Part shown: positions 13,571-20,439 of the stretch, piece by piece | Position numbering within the stretch: position 1 is the first letter of the stretch | Layout: each line of letters begins with the position of its first letter | Origin: DASRGL01 sp035651115 | GTDB lineage: Bacteria > Armatimonadota > Chthonomonadetes > Chthonomonadales > Chthonomonadaceae | Direction of reading: 5' to 3' | Assembly: GCA_035651115.1 (NCBI GenBank) | Contig: DASRGL010000222.1 | Coordinates: 1 to 20,439, forward strand | DNA length: 20,439 nt | Program-made: the position numbers and the translations under genes | The notes under the pieces: model-generated | What the model saw: the letters and a program-made list of their open reading frames with translations, nothing else | The model's database searches: none | What the model was told of the DNA's origin: nothing

Positions 13571-16500
13571 ATGATACGCAGACCGCTCCTGATTCTGCTC
13601 AGCATCGCGCTGTGCTGCAGTTCCCTCGCGCCCTACGTCCAGGCCCGGCCCCTCCCGGCGAAACCGGATCGGCCCGCGCTTCGTAAGGACGCGCAAGAAG
13701 GGAGCAAAACGATGGAACTATCCCCCCTCGAAACCCGCGTCCTCGGCCAGAACCGCTGGCTGCGCGGCGGCCCTGCCGCCCTGCGCCTGATCGTCTCCAA
13801 CCATCAGACCGGCAGCCCCGTCCGCGCGAACGTCACCCTGACGCTGGCGAAGCTGGAGAACGGCAAGCCCGCCGGGGAGACCCACAAACTCTTCTCCGGC
13901 AAGACCGGCGCGGGCGGCGCGCTCGATGCGCAGTTCACTCTCCCCGCCGTCGAACCCGGCCCCTACCAACTGACCGCGCGGGTAGACTCCCCGCTCGGCA
14001 AGGACGAGATCGTCCAGCCGATTCAGGTGCAGGAGTCGGTGCAGGTCCTCCTCACCGCCGATAAGCCGCTCTATCAGCCCGCCCAGACCATGCACCTGCG
14101 CGCCCTGGCCCTCGACATGGCGACCCGCGCCACGCTGGCCGACCGGCCCATCACCTTCGAGATCGAGGACGCGCGCGGCAATAAAGTCTTCAAGAAACGC
14201 GACAAACTCTCCCGCTTCGGCATCGCCTCCGCCGACTTCGTGCTGGCCGATGAGGTCAACATGGGAACCTACACCCTGCGCGCCGTGCTGCCGGAGGGCC
14301 AGACCGAAAAGAAGGTGCGCGTAGAACGATATGTCCTGCCCAAATTCAAAGTCGGGCTGACAACCGAGAAGCCCTACTATCTGCCCGGTGAGACCGTCAA
14401 GGGAACCGTGCAGGCCAACTACTTCTTCGGCAAACCGGTGGCGGACGGCGAGATCACGGTCGTCGTCAACACAATAGATATTGGCGTGACGAAGCTGGCC
14501 GAACTGAAAGGCAAGACGGACGCCGAAGGCAAATACAAGTTCGACTACACGCTGCCGAAGTCGTTCGTCGGGCAGCCGTTCGAGCAGGGAAAGGCCGTCG
14601 TCGAGTTCGCGGGGACGCTCAAGGACACCGCCGACCACAAGCAGGAAGTCCACACTTCCGTTCCGGTGGTCAAGGAGCCGATCCTGCTGGTTCTCGTGCC
14701 GGAGAGCCGCGCCCTCGTGCCGGACGTTCCCAACCGCCTCTTCATCGCCGCCGCGACGCCGGACGGCACGCCCCTGAAGAACGCGAAACTGACGGCCTCG
14801 GTGGACTTCGCGCAGAACGCCCTGCCGAAAGAGACGGCGCTGACGACCGATGACCTGGGCATCGCGACCTACCAGTTCACGCCGCAGAAAGGCAAGCCTG
14901 CCACCGTCACGGTCAAAGCGACCGATGCGAACGGGCGCACGGCGACCGCGCGGCAGGAACTCCAGGCCGCGCCGCAGCAGGAGGGCGTCATCCTCCGCTC
15001 CGACAGGACTCTGGCGAAGGTCGGGCAGACTCTAAACCTGACCGTTCTCTCCTCCACGAAGGGCGGCACGGTCTATCTCGACATCCTCCGCAACAAGCAG
15101 ACCGTCCTCACCCGCGCGCAGCCGATGAAGGGCGAGCCGGTCAAAATCGCCGTGCCGATGACGCACGATATGGTCGGCACGCTGGAACTGCACGCCTACA
15201 AAATCCTGCCGAACGAGGAGATCATCCGCGATACGCGCGTGATCGTCGTCTCCCCGGCGGACGATCTGACCATCAACGTGGCGGCGGACAAGGGCCAGTA
15301 CCGGCCCGGCGAGGACGCCCTGCTGAAGTTCGCCGTGACGGATGCGCAGAAGCGCCCGGTGTCGGCGGCGCTCGGTCTGGCGATGGTGGACGAGAGCGTC
15401 TTCGCGCTCTCCGAGTTGCAGCCGGGACTGGAGAAGATCTACTTCACGCTCGAAAAGGAACTGATGGAGCCGAAGTACGAGATACACGGTCTCAAACCGA
15501 CCGGCCTGATCGCCGAACCGGGCGGCCCCGTCCTCATCCGCGATGCGGAGCGGCAGCGCGCCGCCACGATGCTCTTTGCGGCGGTTCCGGCGCAGAGCGA
15601 CTTCGATTTCCGCGTCAACACCTATCAGATGCGCTGGCAGAAGATGGCGGTGCAGGTCGCCGAGGAGATGATGAAGGCGCACCAGAAGATTCTGAATGCG
15701 CTGCAGCAGTACCGCAAGGACACGAACGCCTCGCTGACGGCGGACGAGTCGCTGACCCTGTTGGTGGATAAGGGCTATCTGAGGCAGGCCGATCTGCTGG
15801 ATCGCTGGGGCCACTACTACAAGACCAACCTCTACGGCAGGAACAACTACGACGGCTACTTCACGCTGAGCAGCGCCGGGCCGGACGGCAAGTGGGACAC
15901 TCTCGACGACATTCGCGAGGTCTCCATCTACGGCGGGAGGCGGCTCGGCGGCATTATTGCCGGCGGCATGGGGGGCGGCTTCGGAGGAGGCGGCTTTGCC
16001 GAGGGCGATGTGCTGCTGGGAGCGCGCATGAGGCAGTTCGGAGCGGTGGACGCTCTCGCGGAGCGCGAGGCCAACGGCGCATTCCAGGGCGTTCCGGCAG
16101 CAGCGCCGATGGCGCTCGCAATGGACAAGGCGGCGGTTCTGCGCGGCGAAGCGCGGGATAAGAAAGACGCGGGCGGCGGCGGAGATGCGCCGCGCGTGCG
16201 GGAATACTTCCCCGAAACGATGTACTGGAACCCCAGCCTCATCACCAACGAGAAGGGGCAGGCCGAACTGCGCCTCCCGATGGCCGACTCCATCACCACC
16301 TGGCGGCTGAGCCTGATGGCGAACAGCGTGCGCGGGCAGCTTGGCAGCGCGACCGCCCCGGTGCGCGTCTTCCAGGACTTCTTTGTGGACATAGACCTGC
16401 CGGTATCGCTGACGCAGAACGACCGCGTCGAGATTCCCGTCGCCGTCTACAACTATCTGCCCGAATCGCAGGAGGTCACGCTGACCTTGAAAGAGGAACC

Positions 16501-18295
16501 CTGGTTCACGCTGGACGGCCCGGCCAAAAAGACCGTGCAGATGGACAAAGGGCAGGTCAAAGTGGTCTACTACCCCATCGTCGTCAAGTCTATCGGGCGG
16601 TTCCCGCTCCTGGTGACGGCGAAAGGCTCGAAACTCTCCGACGCCATCCGCCGCTCCATAGACGTGCTGCCGGACGGCAAAGAGTTCCGCCCGACCATCA
16701 ACGACCGGCTGGAAGGCAAGGCGGAGAAGACCATCGCCATTCCCGACAAAGCCATCGCGGGAGCCAACACCATCTGGGTCAAGCTCTATCCGGGAACGTT
16801 CAGCCAGGTGGTCGAGGGGCTGGACGGCATTCTGCGGATGCCCAACGGCTGCTTCGAGCAGACCAGTTCGACCACGTACCCGAACATCCTCGTGCTGGAC
16901 TACCTGAAGCAGAATAAGCGCATCAATCCCGAACTTCAGATGAAGGCAGAGGGCTATATCAACGTCGGCTATCAGCGCCTCGTTACCTTCGAGACCAAGA
17001 GCGGCGGCTTCTCCTGGTTCGGCGACGAACCGGCCCATCAGATACTCACCGCCTACGGCCTGCTGGAGTTCAGCGACATGGCGAAGGTGCATGAAGTTGA
17101 CCCGGCGCTGATCGCGCGCACGCAGCAGTGGCTTGCGAGTAAGCAGAAGCCGGACGGGACCTGGGAGGAGACGAACCAGGGCATCGCGGAGGGCATCATC
17201 AACCGGCAGACGGGCGCGCTCCGCAGCACGGCCTACATCGCCTGGGCGCTGGCGGAGAGCGGCTATCAGGGGCCGGAGGTCGCGAAGGGCGTGGACTACG
17301 TGAAGGCGCATCGCGGCGAGGCCAAAGACCCGTATACGCTGGCCGTGATCCTGAACCTGCTGACGAAGGTGGAGCGGGACAGCGACACGACGGCGCAGGT
17401 GGCGAATGACCTGATTGCGTTGGCGAAGACGACGGACAAGACGGCCTGGTGGGAAGCGGACACGAAGACCTTCACCGGCGCGACTCGGGAAGGGGCCGAC
17501 CTGGAGACAACAGGGTTAGCCGCCTACGGGCTGGTGAAGTGGGGCCGCAACGCCGGGTTCGTCAACAAAGTCCTGACCTACCTGGTGCAGAGCAAGGACA
17601 GCTTCGGAACCTGGCAGTCCACGCAGGGAACGGTCTGGGCCATGAAGTCGCTGCTGTTCGCCAGCCGGAACGCGGTGGGCGGCGGTAAAGGCACGGTGAC
17701 GATTCTCGCCAACGGCCAGAAGGCGGCGACCTTCGCCATCACGCCGGAAGACAGCGACGTGATGCGGCAGGTCAATCTGGCAGAGCATGTCCGTCCCGGC
17801 AACAACGCCATCACGCTGCAGTACGACGGCGACGGCTCGCTGCTCTACCAGATCGTCGGGCGCTACTACATCCCCTGGAAGCTGGTCGAGCCGCCGCTGC
17901 CGGGCTTCGAGCCGCTCGCGCTCAGCGTGGCCTACGACAAGACGACGCTGGCCCAGGACGACACGGCGACCGTGACGGTCAAGATACACAACAACACCGA
18001 CCGCATCGCCGAGATGCCGCTGATTGACGTGGGCGTGCCGCCGGGCTTTACGGTCGTGCCGGACAAGCTCGACGCGGCAGTGCAGGCCAAGACCATCAGC
18101 AAATATACGCTGGCGGCGCGGCAGGTCATCATCTACCTGGAAAAACTCGATCCCGGCCAGACGGTGACGCTGACCTACCAGATTCGGGCCAAGTTCCCGA
18201 TCAAGGCGCGCACGCCGCTGAGCAAAGCCTACCCCTACTACGAGCCGGAGCGGGTCGCGGTCTCCGCCCCGCAGGACATCGTGGTGGCGAAGTGA
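13571..18295 (+). CDS. Bacterial alpha-2-macroglobulin with thioester motif
   Basis: A secreted protease trap of 1574 residues. The signal peptide (MIRRPLLILLSIALCCSSLA, cut probably after VQA) has no proper lipobox. Macroglobulin domains follow, with an MG2-type strand VLLTADKPLYQPAQTMHLRA near 163 and VAADKGQYRPGEDALLKF near 570. At about 700-780 is a pseudopilin-like segment (ILNALQQYRKDTN, LLDRWGHYYKTNL, SAGPDGKWDT-LDDI), then a Gly-rich stretch at about 787-815 and a flexible linker. The A2M core is YFPETMYWNPSLITNEKGQA. The thioester is PNGCFEQTSS with Cys near 1094. An alpha/alpha barrel follows (FSWFGDEPAHQILTAYGL), and about 1450-1574 form the terminal domain. ATG 13571 stands five bases after GGAGG; ATG 13568 stands only two. 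No pbpC homologue is adjacent. Confidence 0.92.
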   Translation: MIRRPLLILLSIALCCSSLAPYVQARPLPAKPDRPALRKDAQEGSKTMELSPLETRVLGQNRWLRGGPAALRLIVSNHQTGSPVRANVTLTLAKLENGKPAGETHKLFSGKTGAGGALDAQFTLPAVEPGPYQLTARVDSPLGKDEIVQPIQVQESVQVLLTADKPLYQPAQTMHLRALALDMATRATLADRPITFEIEDARGNKVFKKRDKLSRFGIASADFVLADEVNMGTYTLRAVLPEGQTEKKVRVERYVLPKFKVGLTTEKPYYLPGETVKGTVQANYFFGKPVADGEITVVVNTIDIGVTKLAELKGKTDAEGKYKFDYTLPKSFVGQPFEQGKAVVEFAGTLKDTADHKQEVHTSVPVVKEPILLVLVPESRALVPDVPNRLFIAAATPDGTPLKNAKLTASVDFAQNALPKETALTTDDLGIATYQFTPQKGKPATVTVKATDANGRTATARQELQAAPQQEGVILRSDRTLAKVGQTLNLTVLSSTKGGTVYLDILRNKQTVLTRAQPMKGEPVKIAVPMTHDMVGTLELHAYKILPNEEIIRDTRVIVVSPADDLTINVAADKGQYRPGEDALLKFAVTDAQKRPVSAALGLAMVDESVFALSELQPGLEKIYFTLEKELMEPKYEIHGLKPTGLIAEPGGPVLIRDAERQRAATMLFAAVPAQSDFDFRVNTYQMRWQKMAVQVAEEMMKAHQKILNALQQYRKDTNASLTADESLTLLVDKGYLRQADLLDRWGHYYKTNLYGRNNYDGYFTLSSAGPDGKWDTLDDIREVSIYGGRRLGGIIAGGMGGGFGGGGFAEGDVLLGARMRQFGAVDALAEREANGAFQGVPAAAPMALAMDKAAVLRGEARDKKDAGGGGDAPRVREYFPETMYWNPSLITNEKGQAELRLPMADSITTWRLSLMANSVRGQLGSATAPVRVFQDFFVDIDLPVSLTQNDRVEIPVAVYNYLPESQEVTLTLKEEPWFTLDGPAKKTVQMDKGQVKVVYYPIVVKSIGRFPLLVTAKGSKLSDAIRRSIDVLPDGKEFRPTINDRLEGKAEKTIAIPDKAIAGANTIWVKLYPGTFSQVVEGLDGILRMPNGCFEQTSSTTYPNILVLDYLKQNKRINPELQMKAEGYINVGYQRLVTFETKSGGFSWFGDEPAHQILTAYGLLEFSDMAKVHEVDPALIARTQQWLASKQKPDGTWEETNQGIAEGIINRQTGALRSTAYIAWALAESGYQGPEVAKGVDYVKAHRGEAKDPYTLAVILNLLTKVERDSDTTAQVANDLIALAKTTDKTAWWEADTKTFTGATREGADLETTGLAAYGLVKWGRNAGFVNKVLTYLVQSKDSFGTWQSTQGTVWAMKSLLFASRNAVGGGKGTVTILANGQKAATFAITPEDSDVMRQVNLAEHVRPGNNAITLQYDGDGSLLYQIVGRYYIPWKLVEPPLPGFEPLALSVAYDKTTLAQDDTATVTVKIHNNTDRIAEMPLIDVGVPPGFTVVPDKLDAAVQAKTISKYTLAARQVIIYLEKLDPGQTVTLTYQIRAKFPIKARTPLSKAYPYYEPERVAVSAPQDIVVAK

Positions 18296-18307
18296 CCTAA
18301 CCCCCGT

Positions 18308-18332
18308 CCCCTCTCCCTGCAAGGGAGAGGGG
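18308..18332 (+). terminator. Hairpin after the macroglobulin gene
   Basis: CCCCTCTCCCT (18308-18318) and AGGGAGAGGGG (18322-18332), an 11-bp perfect stem with a 3-base loop, 13 bp after the stop codon. No T-run follows. The CCCCTCTCCC/GGGAGAGGGG core is shared with the arms of the inverted repeat at 9953-10126. It lies between convergent genes. Confidence 0.55.
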
Positions 18333-18344
18333 GAATACACCTCA

Positions 18345-18606
18345 TCAGACGCCTTCCAATGCGACCAACTGGCTGGTGACGACCGAGGGAACGGTGATGT
18401 GGCAGTACGCCCCCTCCTGTTGGAACGGTAGCTCCTGGCCGGACGGGACGAGAACGACTCGCGACGGCGCGCGGCCCGTCCGCACGGCGAACTGCACGTC
18501 ATTCACGGGAACCACGCCCTCGATGAACTCGTTGTTGGCCGTGCGGCGCGGCGATACCTGTCCGTCAGCCCGGACCCCCAGCCGCAGCGCCGCACGGCGC
18601 GCACTA
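18345..18606 (-). pseudogene. Truncated 3' end of a carbohydrate-enzyme-like gene (duplicate)
   Basis: In frame to a TGA at 18345 it reads RTANNEFIEGVVPVNDVQFA, then VRTGRAPSRVVLVPSGQELP, FQQEGAYCHITVPSVVTSQL and VALEGV. This looks like the C-terminal beta-sandwich of glycoside hydrolases of the beta-galactosidase or fucosidase type (V-x-L-V-P-x-G-x-E-L-P-F); the family call is tentative. There is no start codon with a ribosome site: upstream the frame runs into the stop of the gene at 18607. Positions 18369-18496 are identical to 20312-20439, so this is a copy of the end of the gene leaving the window, left without its front part. Confidence 0.6.
18369..18496. repeat. Direct repeat, left copy
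   Basis: These 128 bases are identical by eye to 20312-20439, in the same orientation, 1943 bp apart. The 21 bases on the left side (18348-18368 versus 20291-20311) are related but carry several substitutions. The right end of the match cannot be determined because the window ends. Confidence 0.85.
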
Positions 18607-19116
18607 CTAGAGGTTGACGTAGTATCCTGAGATGAACGCCTGAAAGCTGGCTGACCCCGAACTACTACTCCTGCGGAAGCTGATCGAGGGGGTTGTACCG
18701 GGATCGGCGTAGAATCGAACCGGTTGTCCGGTTACAAGCGTGTCTGTCCCGGGGAAGACGGTGTCGGCGAACTGCTGGTTCACAGGAAGGACGAGTTGGA
18801 CATTGATCCCGCCGGAGCGTGTGGAAATAAAGAAGAATCCCGTTTGTCCATTCGGGACACTTGCCGTGGCCGTGATGTGTTCGATAACAAACCTTTTGCC
18901 GGCGGGGACTGGCGCGAAGTTAACTTGCGTGGTTATGCCGGACGTGATTGTAAAGGCTATGCCATCTCCGTGCGGGTTTAGCGCAGGCGTGTCCACGTCT
19001 CTGACAGGCGTGAAGCCCAGTGCGGCCATTACCCGCTTCGGACCAATCGCAGTAAGAATGAAGGCCAGAATGAGGATTCCGGCGGCGGCGAGCATAGAGT
19101 ACTTGAATCGTGGCAT
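18607..19116 (-). CDS. Small secreted or anchored protein of unknown function
   Basis: A 169-residue protein with an N-terminal hydrophobic segment (FKYSMLAAAGILILAFILTA) ending near VMAAL, so exported or anchored. The remainder is strand-rich: FTITSGITTQVNFAPVPAGK, RFVIEHITATASVPNG, LVTGQPVRFYADPG, with a Ser-rich stretch (FRRSSSSGSAS) before the end. I do not know the family by name; the layout recalls small jelly-roll-like secreted proteins. ATG 19116 is chosen because AAGGAGAG stands just upstream; an ATG at 19146 has none. Two adjacent TAG codons close it. It follows the PEP-CTERM gene by 57 bp and is probably co-transcribed. Confidence 0.7.
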   Translation of the reverse strand: MPRFKYSMLAAAGILILAFILTAIGPKRVMAALGFTPVRDVDTPALNPHGDGIAFTITSGITTQVNFAPVPAGKRFVIEHITATASVPNGQTGFFFISTRSGGINVQLVLPVNQQFADTVFPGTDTLVTGQPVRFYADPGTTPSISFRRSSSSGSASFQAFISGYYVNL

Positions 19117-19173
19117 TGCATACTCTCCTTTCGACTCGAGGGTCATGCGAACGATACTGTCGTAGTGCGCCGG

Positions 19174-19881
19174 TTAGCGCGGGCGGCGCAACCGAGCCAG
19201 TAGGAGGATACTGCCAAGCGTGAACAGAGAAAGCGCGGCAGGCTCCGGTACGGCCACATAGATCAAGTCATCCACCTGATAGGCTGGTACGAGGAAGGCA
19301 GGGTCCGGTTGCACGGAAAAGAGGTCTACCTTTGTGAAGACCACCGATGGGTCGGCGATAATGCCGAGGAAGAATGTCCCGCCCGCTGCGTCCAGGCCGT
19401 CCAGGTTTCCAGCAAACTGGCCGGATGCCGTGCCATCTCCTACCCCCAGCCGGTAGGTATCTGCCGGAATGTTCTCAAAGGAGGGCGCATAGAGGAAGTC
19501 CGCGCCCATGGCTCGCAAGACGGGCGGCGGTCCACCCGGCAAAGGCTGGAAAGTGAGCCGTACGAAGTCGCCTCCAACGAACACATCGAAAGGCGAGCCG
19601 CCAAGAGCCTGGCCTCCGTTACCTCCCGGCACGATTGCGGGCTGCGTGAGCAAGGGATCGGACGCATAGAGAAAATCGCCGCGTCGGTCTGCCGGAGCGA
19701 TGTCTCCCTGAGCATAGGATTCAAAATCATCTGAGGTTGGTGGGGGCAGTCCTGCCAGAGCGGCAGTAAATGTAGCGCGGTCGTGGAATATCTGTAGTTG
19801 GGCGCGGGCTGAGGAACCGATAAGCACAATACCGATGAGAGCAAGGCAGCAGCGCACCAGAACGAGGTTTGTACGATGCAC
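19174..19881 (-). CDS. PEP-CTERM sorting domain protein
   Basis: A 235-residue exported protein. The signal peptide (LVLVRCCLALIGIVLIGSSA, cut after ARA) is followed by a beta-rich body beginning LQIFHDRATFTAALAGLP and a C-terminal VPEPAALSLFTLGSILLLAR plus LRRPR: the PEP motif, hydrophobic helix and basic tail recognised by exosortase A in Gram-negative-type bacteria. The body resembles the calcium-binding or lectin-like domains common in such proteins (FDVFVGGDFVRLTFQPLPGG). The start has AAAGGAGA nine bases upstream. A sigma-54 promoter lies 63 bp upstream. First gene of a two-gene unit. Confidence 0.88.
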   Translation of the reverse strand: MHRTNLVLVRCCLALIGIVLIGSSARAQLQIFHDRATFTAALAGLPPPTSDDFESYAQGDIAPADRRGDFLYASDPLLTQPAIVPGGNGGQALGGSPFDVFVGGDFVRLTFQPLPGGPPPVLRAMGADFLYAPSFENIPADTYRLGVGDGTASGQFAGNLDGLDAAGGTFFLGIIADPSVVFTKVDLFSVQPDPAFLVPAYQVDDLIYVAVPEPAALSLFTLGSILLLARLRRPR

Positions 19882-19943
19882 GTAAGTCTCCTTTTACTGC
19901 CAGTGGTAGGCAAAGAATACGGCATGCCCGAAATCATGCTTGC

Positions 19944-19960
19944 TGCAAGAATTGTGCCAG
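19944..19960 (-). promoter_or_regulatory. Sigma-54 (RpoN) promoter of the PEP-CTERM gene
   Basis: Read on the minus strand: CTGGCAC-AATTC-TTGCA, an exact match to the -24/-12 consensus YTGGCAC-N5-TTGCW with correct spacing. Transcription would begin near 19933, leaving a leader of about 50 nt before the ATG at 19881. Known PEP-CTERM gene sets in other bacteria are controlled by the PrsK/PrsR two-component system acting with RpoN. Confidence 0.7.
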
Positions 19961-19988
19961 AACTGGTCTGACCTCTATTTATCTGGCA

Positions 19989-20010
19989 TTTGCTGTATCC
20001 ATGCAGCAAA
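19989..20010. promoter_or_regulatory. Inverted repeat upstream of the sigma-54 promoter
   Basis: TTTGCTG (19989-19995), eight bases, CAGCAAA (20004-20010). It lies about 56-77 bases upstream of the predicted start, a plausible place for an enhancer-binding activator such as a PrsR-type regulator. Only one site is seen. Confidence 0.35.
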
Positions 20011-20119
20011 ACCCCGTTGGTACGCCAAAAAGCGGCGAAAATTAGATTGCAAGGGTAGCAACGATTACACCTACCAAGGGGCGCTTTCGGATACGCTCTG
20101 GCGACTGCACAGACGCAAG

Positions 20120-20144
20120 AAGCCGTTCCGGCTCGGAACGGCTT
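20120..20144. terminator. Hairpin downstream of the minus-strand gene at the window end
   Basis: AAGCCGTTCC (20120-20129) and GGAACGGCTT (20135-20144), ten perfect base pairs with a GGCTC loop. On the minus strand it lies about 145 bp after the stop at 20288 and is followed by CTTGCGTCTGTG, moderately T-rich. Likely ends transcription of that gene before the PEP-CTERM promoter. Confidence 0.6.
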
Positions 20145-20287
20145 CCTGGTTACTACTTTTGCCTCTTTAATTTCGCTGGCGGAGTTACAGCCTTTCCTCG
20201 CTCGGTAAATATGTCGGAACCGGTTGGCTGCCTGTTCTTCGGCAGCCGACCATGCGCCCATGCCGACTTTAGGATCAAACCAACCTC

Positions 20288-20439
20288 TCAGACGCCTTCA
20301 AGAGCGATGACCTGGCTGGTGACGACCGAGGGAACGGTGATGTGGCAGTACGCCCCCTCCTGTTGGAACGGTAGCTCCTGGCCGGACGGGACGAGAACGA
20401 CTCGCGACGGCGCGCGGCCCGTCCGCACGGCGAACTGCA
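20288..20439 (-). CDS. 3' end of a carbohydrate-enzyme-like gene, runs off the window
   Basis: Only the last 50 codons are inside: QFAVRTGRAPSRVVLVPSGQ, ELPFQQEGAYCHITVPSVVT, SQVIALEGV, stop TGA at 20288. The sequence resembles the terminal beta-sandwich of glycoside hydrolases related to beta-galactosidases, a tentative call. It is identical in DNA to the truncated copy at 18369-18496 and differs from it only in the last few codons (SQVIALEGV here, SQLVALEGV there). Confidence 0.55.
   Translation of the reverse strand, partial: QFAVRTGRAPSRVVLVPSGQELPFQQEGAYCHITVPSVVTSQVIALEGV

Larger units (their letters stand above)
19882..20287. other. Non-coding stretch upstream of the PEP-CTERM gene
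   Basis: About 400 bp, more AT-rich than its surroundings, without a credible gene on either strand. It holds the sigma-54 promoter (19944-19960), an inverted repeat TTTGCTG/CAGCAAA (19989-19995 and 20004-20010) and a hairpin at 20120-20144. The rest shows nothing I can name. Confidence 0.6.

Noticed and set aside
13364..13696. N-terminal extension of rapZ to give 412 residues
   Set aside because: The added part has no family similarity, crosses the dispersed palindrome and overlaps the macroglobulin start; homology begins exactly at ATG 13363.
15032..17311. A 759-codon open frame antisense to the macroglobulin gene
   Set aside because: It is a mirror of codon bias in the GC-rich gene on the other strand: rich in Arg, Val and His, without any recognisable domain or start signals.
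19440..20261. A 273-codon minus-strand frame and a 76-codon plus-strand frame across the region upstream of the PEP-CTERM gene
   Set aside because: The first overlaps the PEP-CTERM gene in another frame, the second lacks a ribosome site; neither has plausible composition or domains.
1..20439. CRISPR arrays, tRNA or rRNA genes, transposase genes
   Set aside because: No regularly spaced repeats, no cloverleaf or ribosomal RNA sequence and no transposase-like reading frame were seen.

Overview
The window reads as chromosomal DNA of a GC-rich, Gram-negative-type bacterium, most likely a member of Armatimonadota. The best clue is the type IV pilin-like protein at 5015-5716: its N-terminus (FTLIELLVVIAIVAILAAI, then LFPVFSRAREKARQTACLSN) is the form I associate with Armatimonadota. 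A PEP-CTERM surface protein, an alpha-2-macroglobulin and many secreted proteins fit this. The assignment comes from recalled family knowledge, not from a search.

Layout. (1) 25-3060, + strand: aromatic amino acid genes aroF (DAHP synthase), trpD and trpC. A block of stacked hairpins separates aroF from trpD. (2) 3083-5716, - strand: a beta-carbonic-anhydrase-like protein, a disrupted secreted thioredoxin/PDZ gene that resembles a selenoprotein, a small unknown ORF and a prepilin-like protein. A consensus sigma-70 promoter precedes the prepilin gene. (3) 5957-8368, + strand: a toxin-antitoxin pair with a palindromic operator and a probably leaderless start, a cytoplasmic five-bladed-propeller glycosidase-like protein, and trpF. 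(4) 8395-9879, - strand: an old-yellow-enzyme-type flavin oxidoreductase. (5) 9953-10126: a 46-bp perfect inverted repeat that ends on the start codon of ftcD (10124-11032, +). (6) 11047-13363, - strand: rapZ and yvcK, overlapping. (7) 13571-18295, + strand: a very large secreted alpha-2-macroglobulin with a thioester motif and a pseudopilin-like segment. (8) 18345-20439, - strand: a truncated copy of a gene's 3' end, a small secreted protein, a PEP-CTERM protein behind a consensus sigma-54 promoter, and the 3' end of the intact-looking copy of the duplicated gene, which runs off the window.

How they work together. aroF, trpD, trpC and trpF cover the first step of the shikimate pathway and three middle steps of tryptophan synthesis; trpE, trpG, trpB and trpA are not here. 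rapZ and yvcK form a conserved pair linked to cell-envelope and carbon control. The prepilin, thioredoxin/PDZ, alpha-2-macroglobulin and PEP-CTERM genes all make exported proteins.

The points most worth a second look are: an in-frame UGA in a C-x-x-UGA-x-x-C context followed at 17 nt by a SECIS-like hairpin (4568-4608), within a gene that also carries three other UGAs and a frameshift; the sigma-54 promoter of the PEP-CTERM gene; the pseudopilin-like insert in the alpha-2-macroglobulin; altered metal-ligand positions in AroF and TrpD; and several repeat families, including a 1943-bp-spaced direct repeat.
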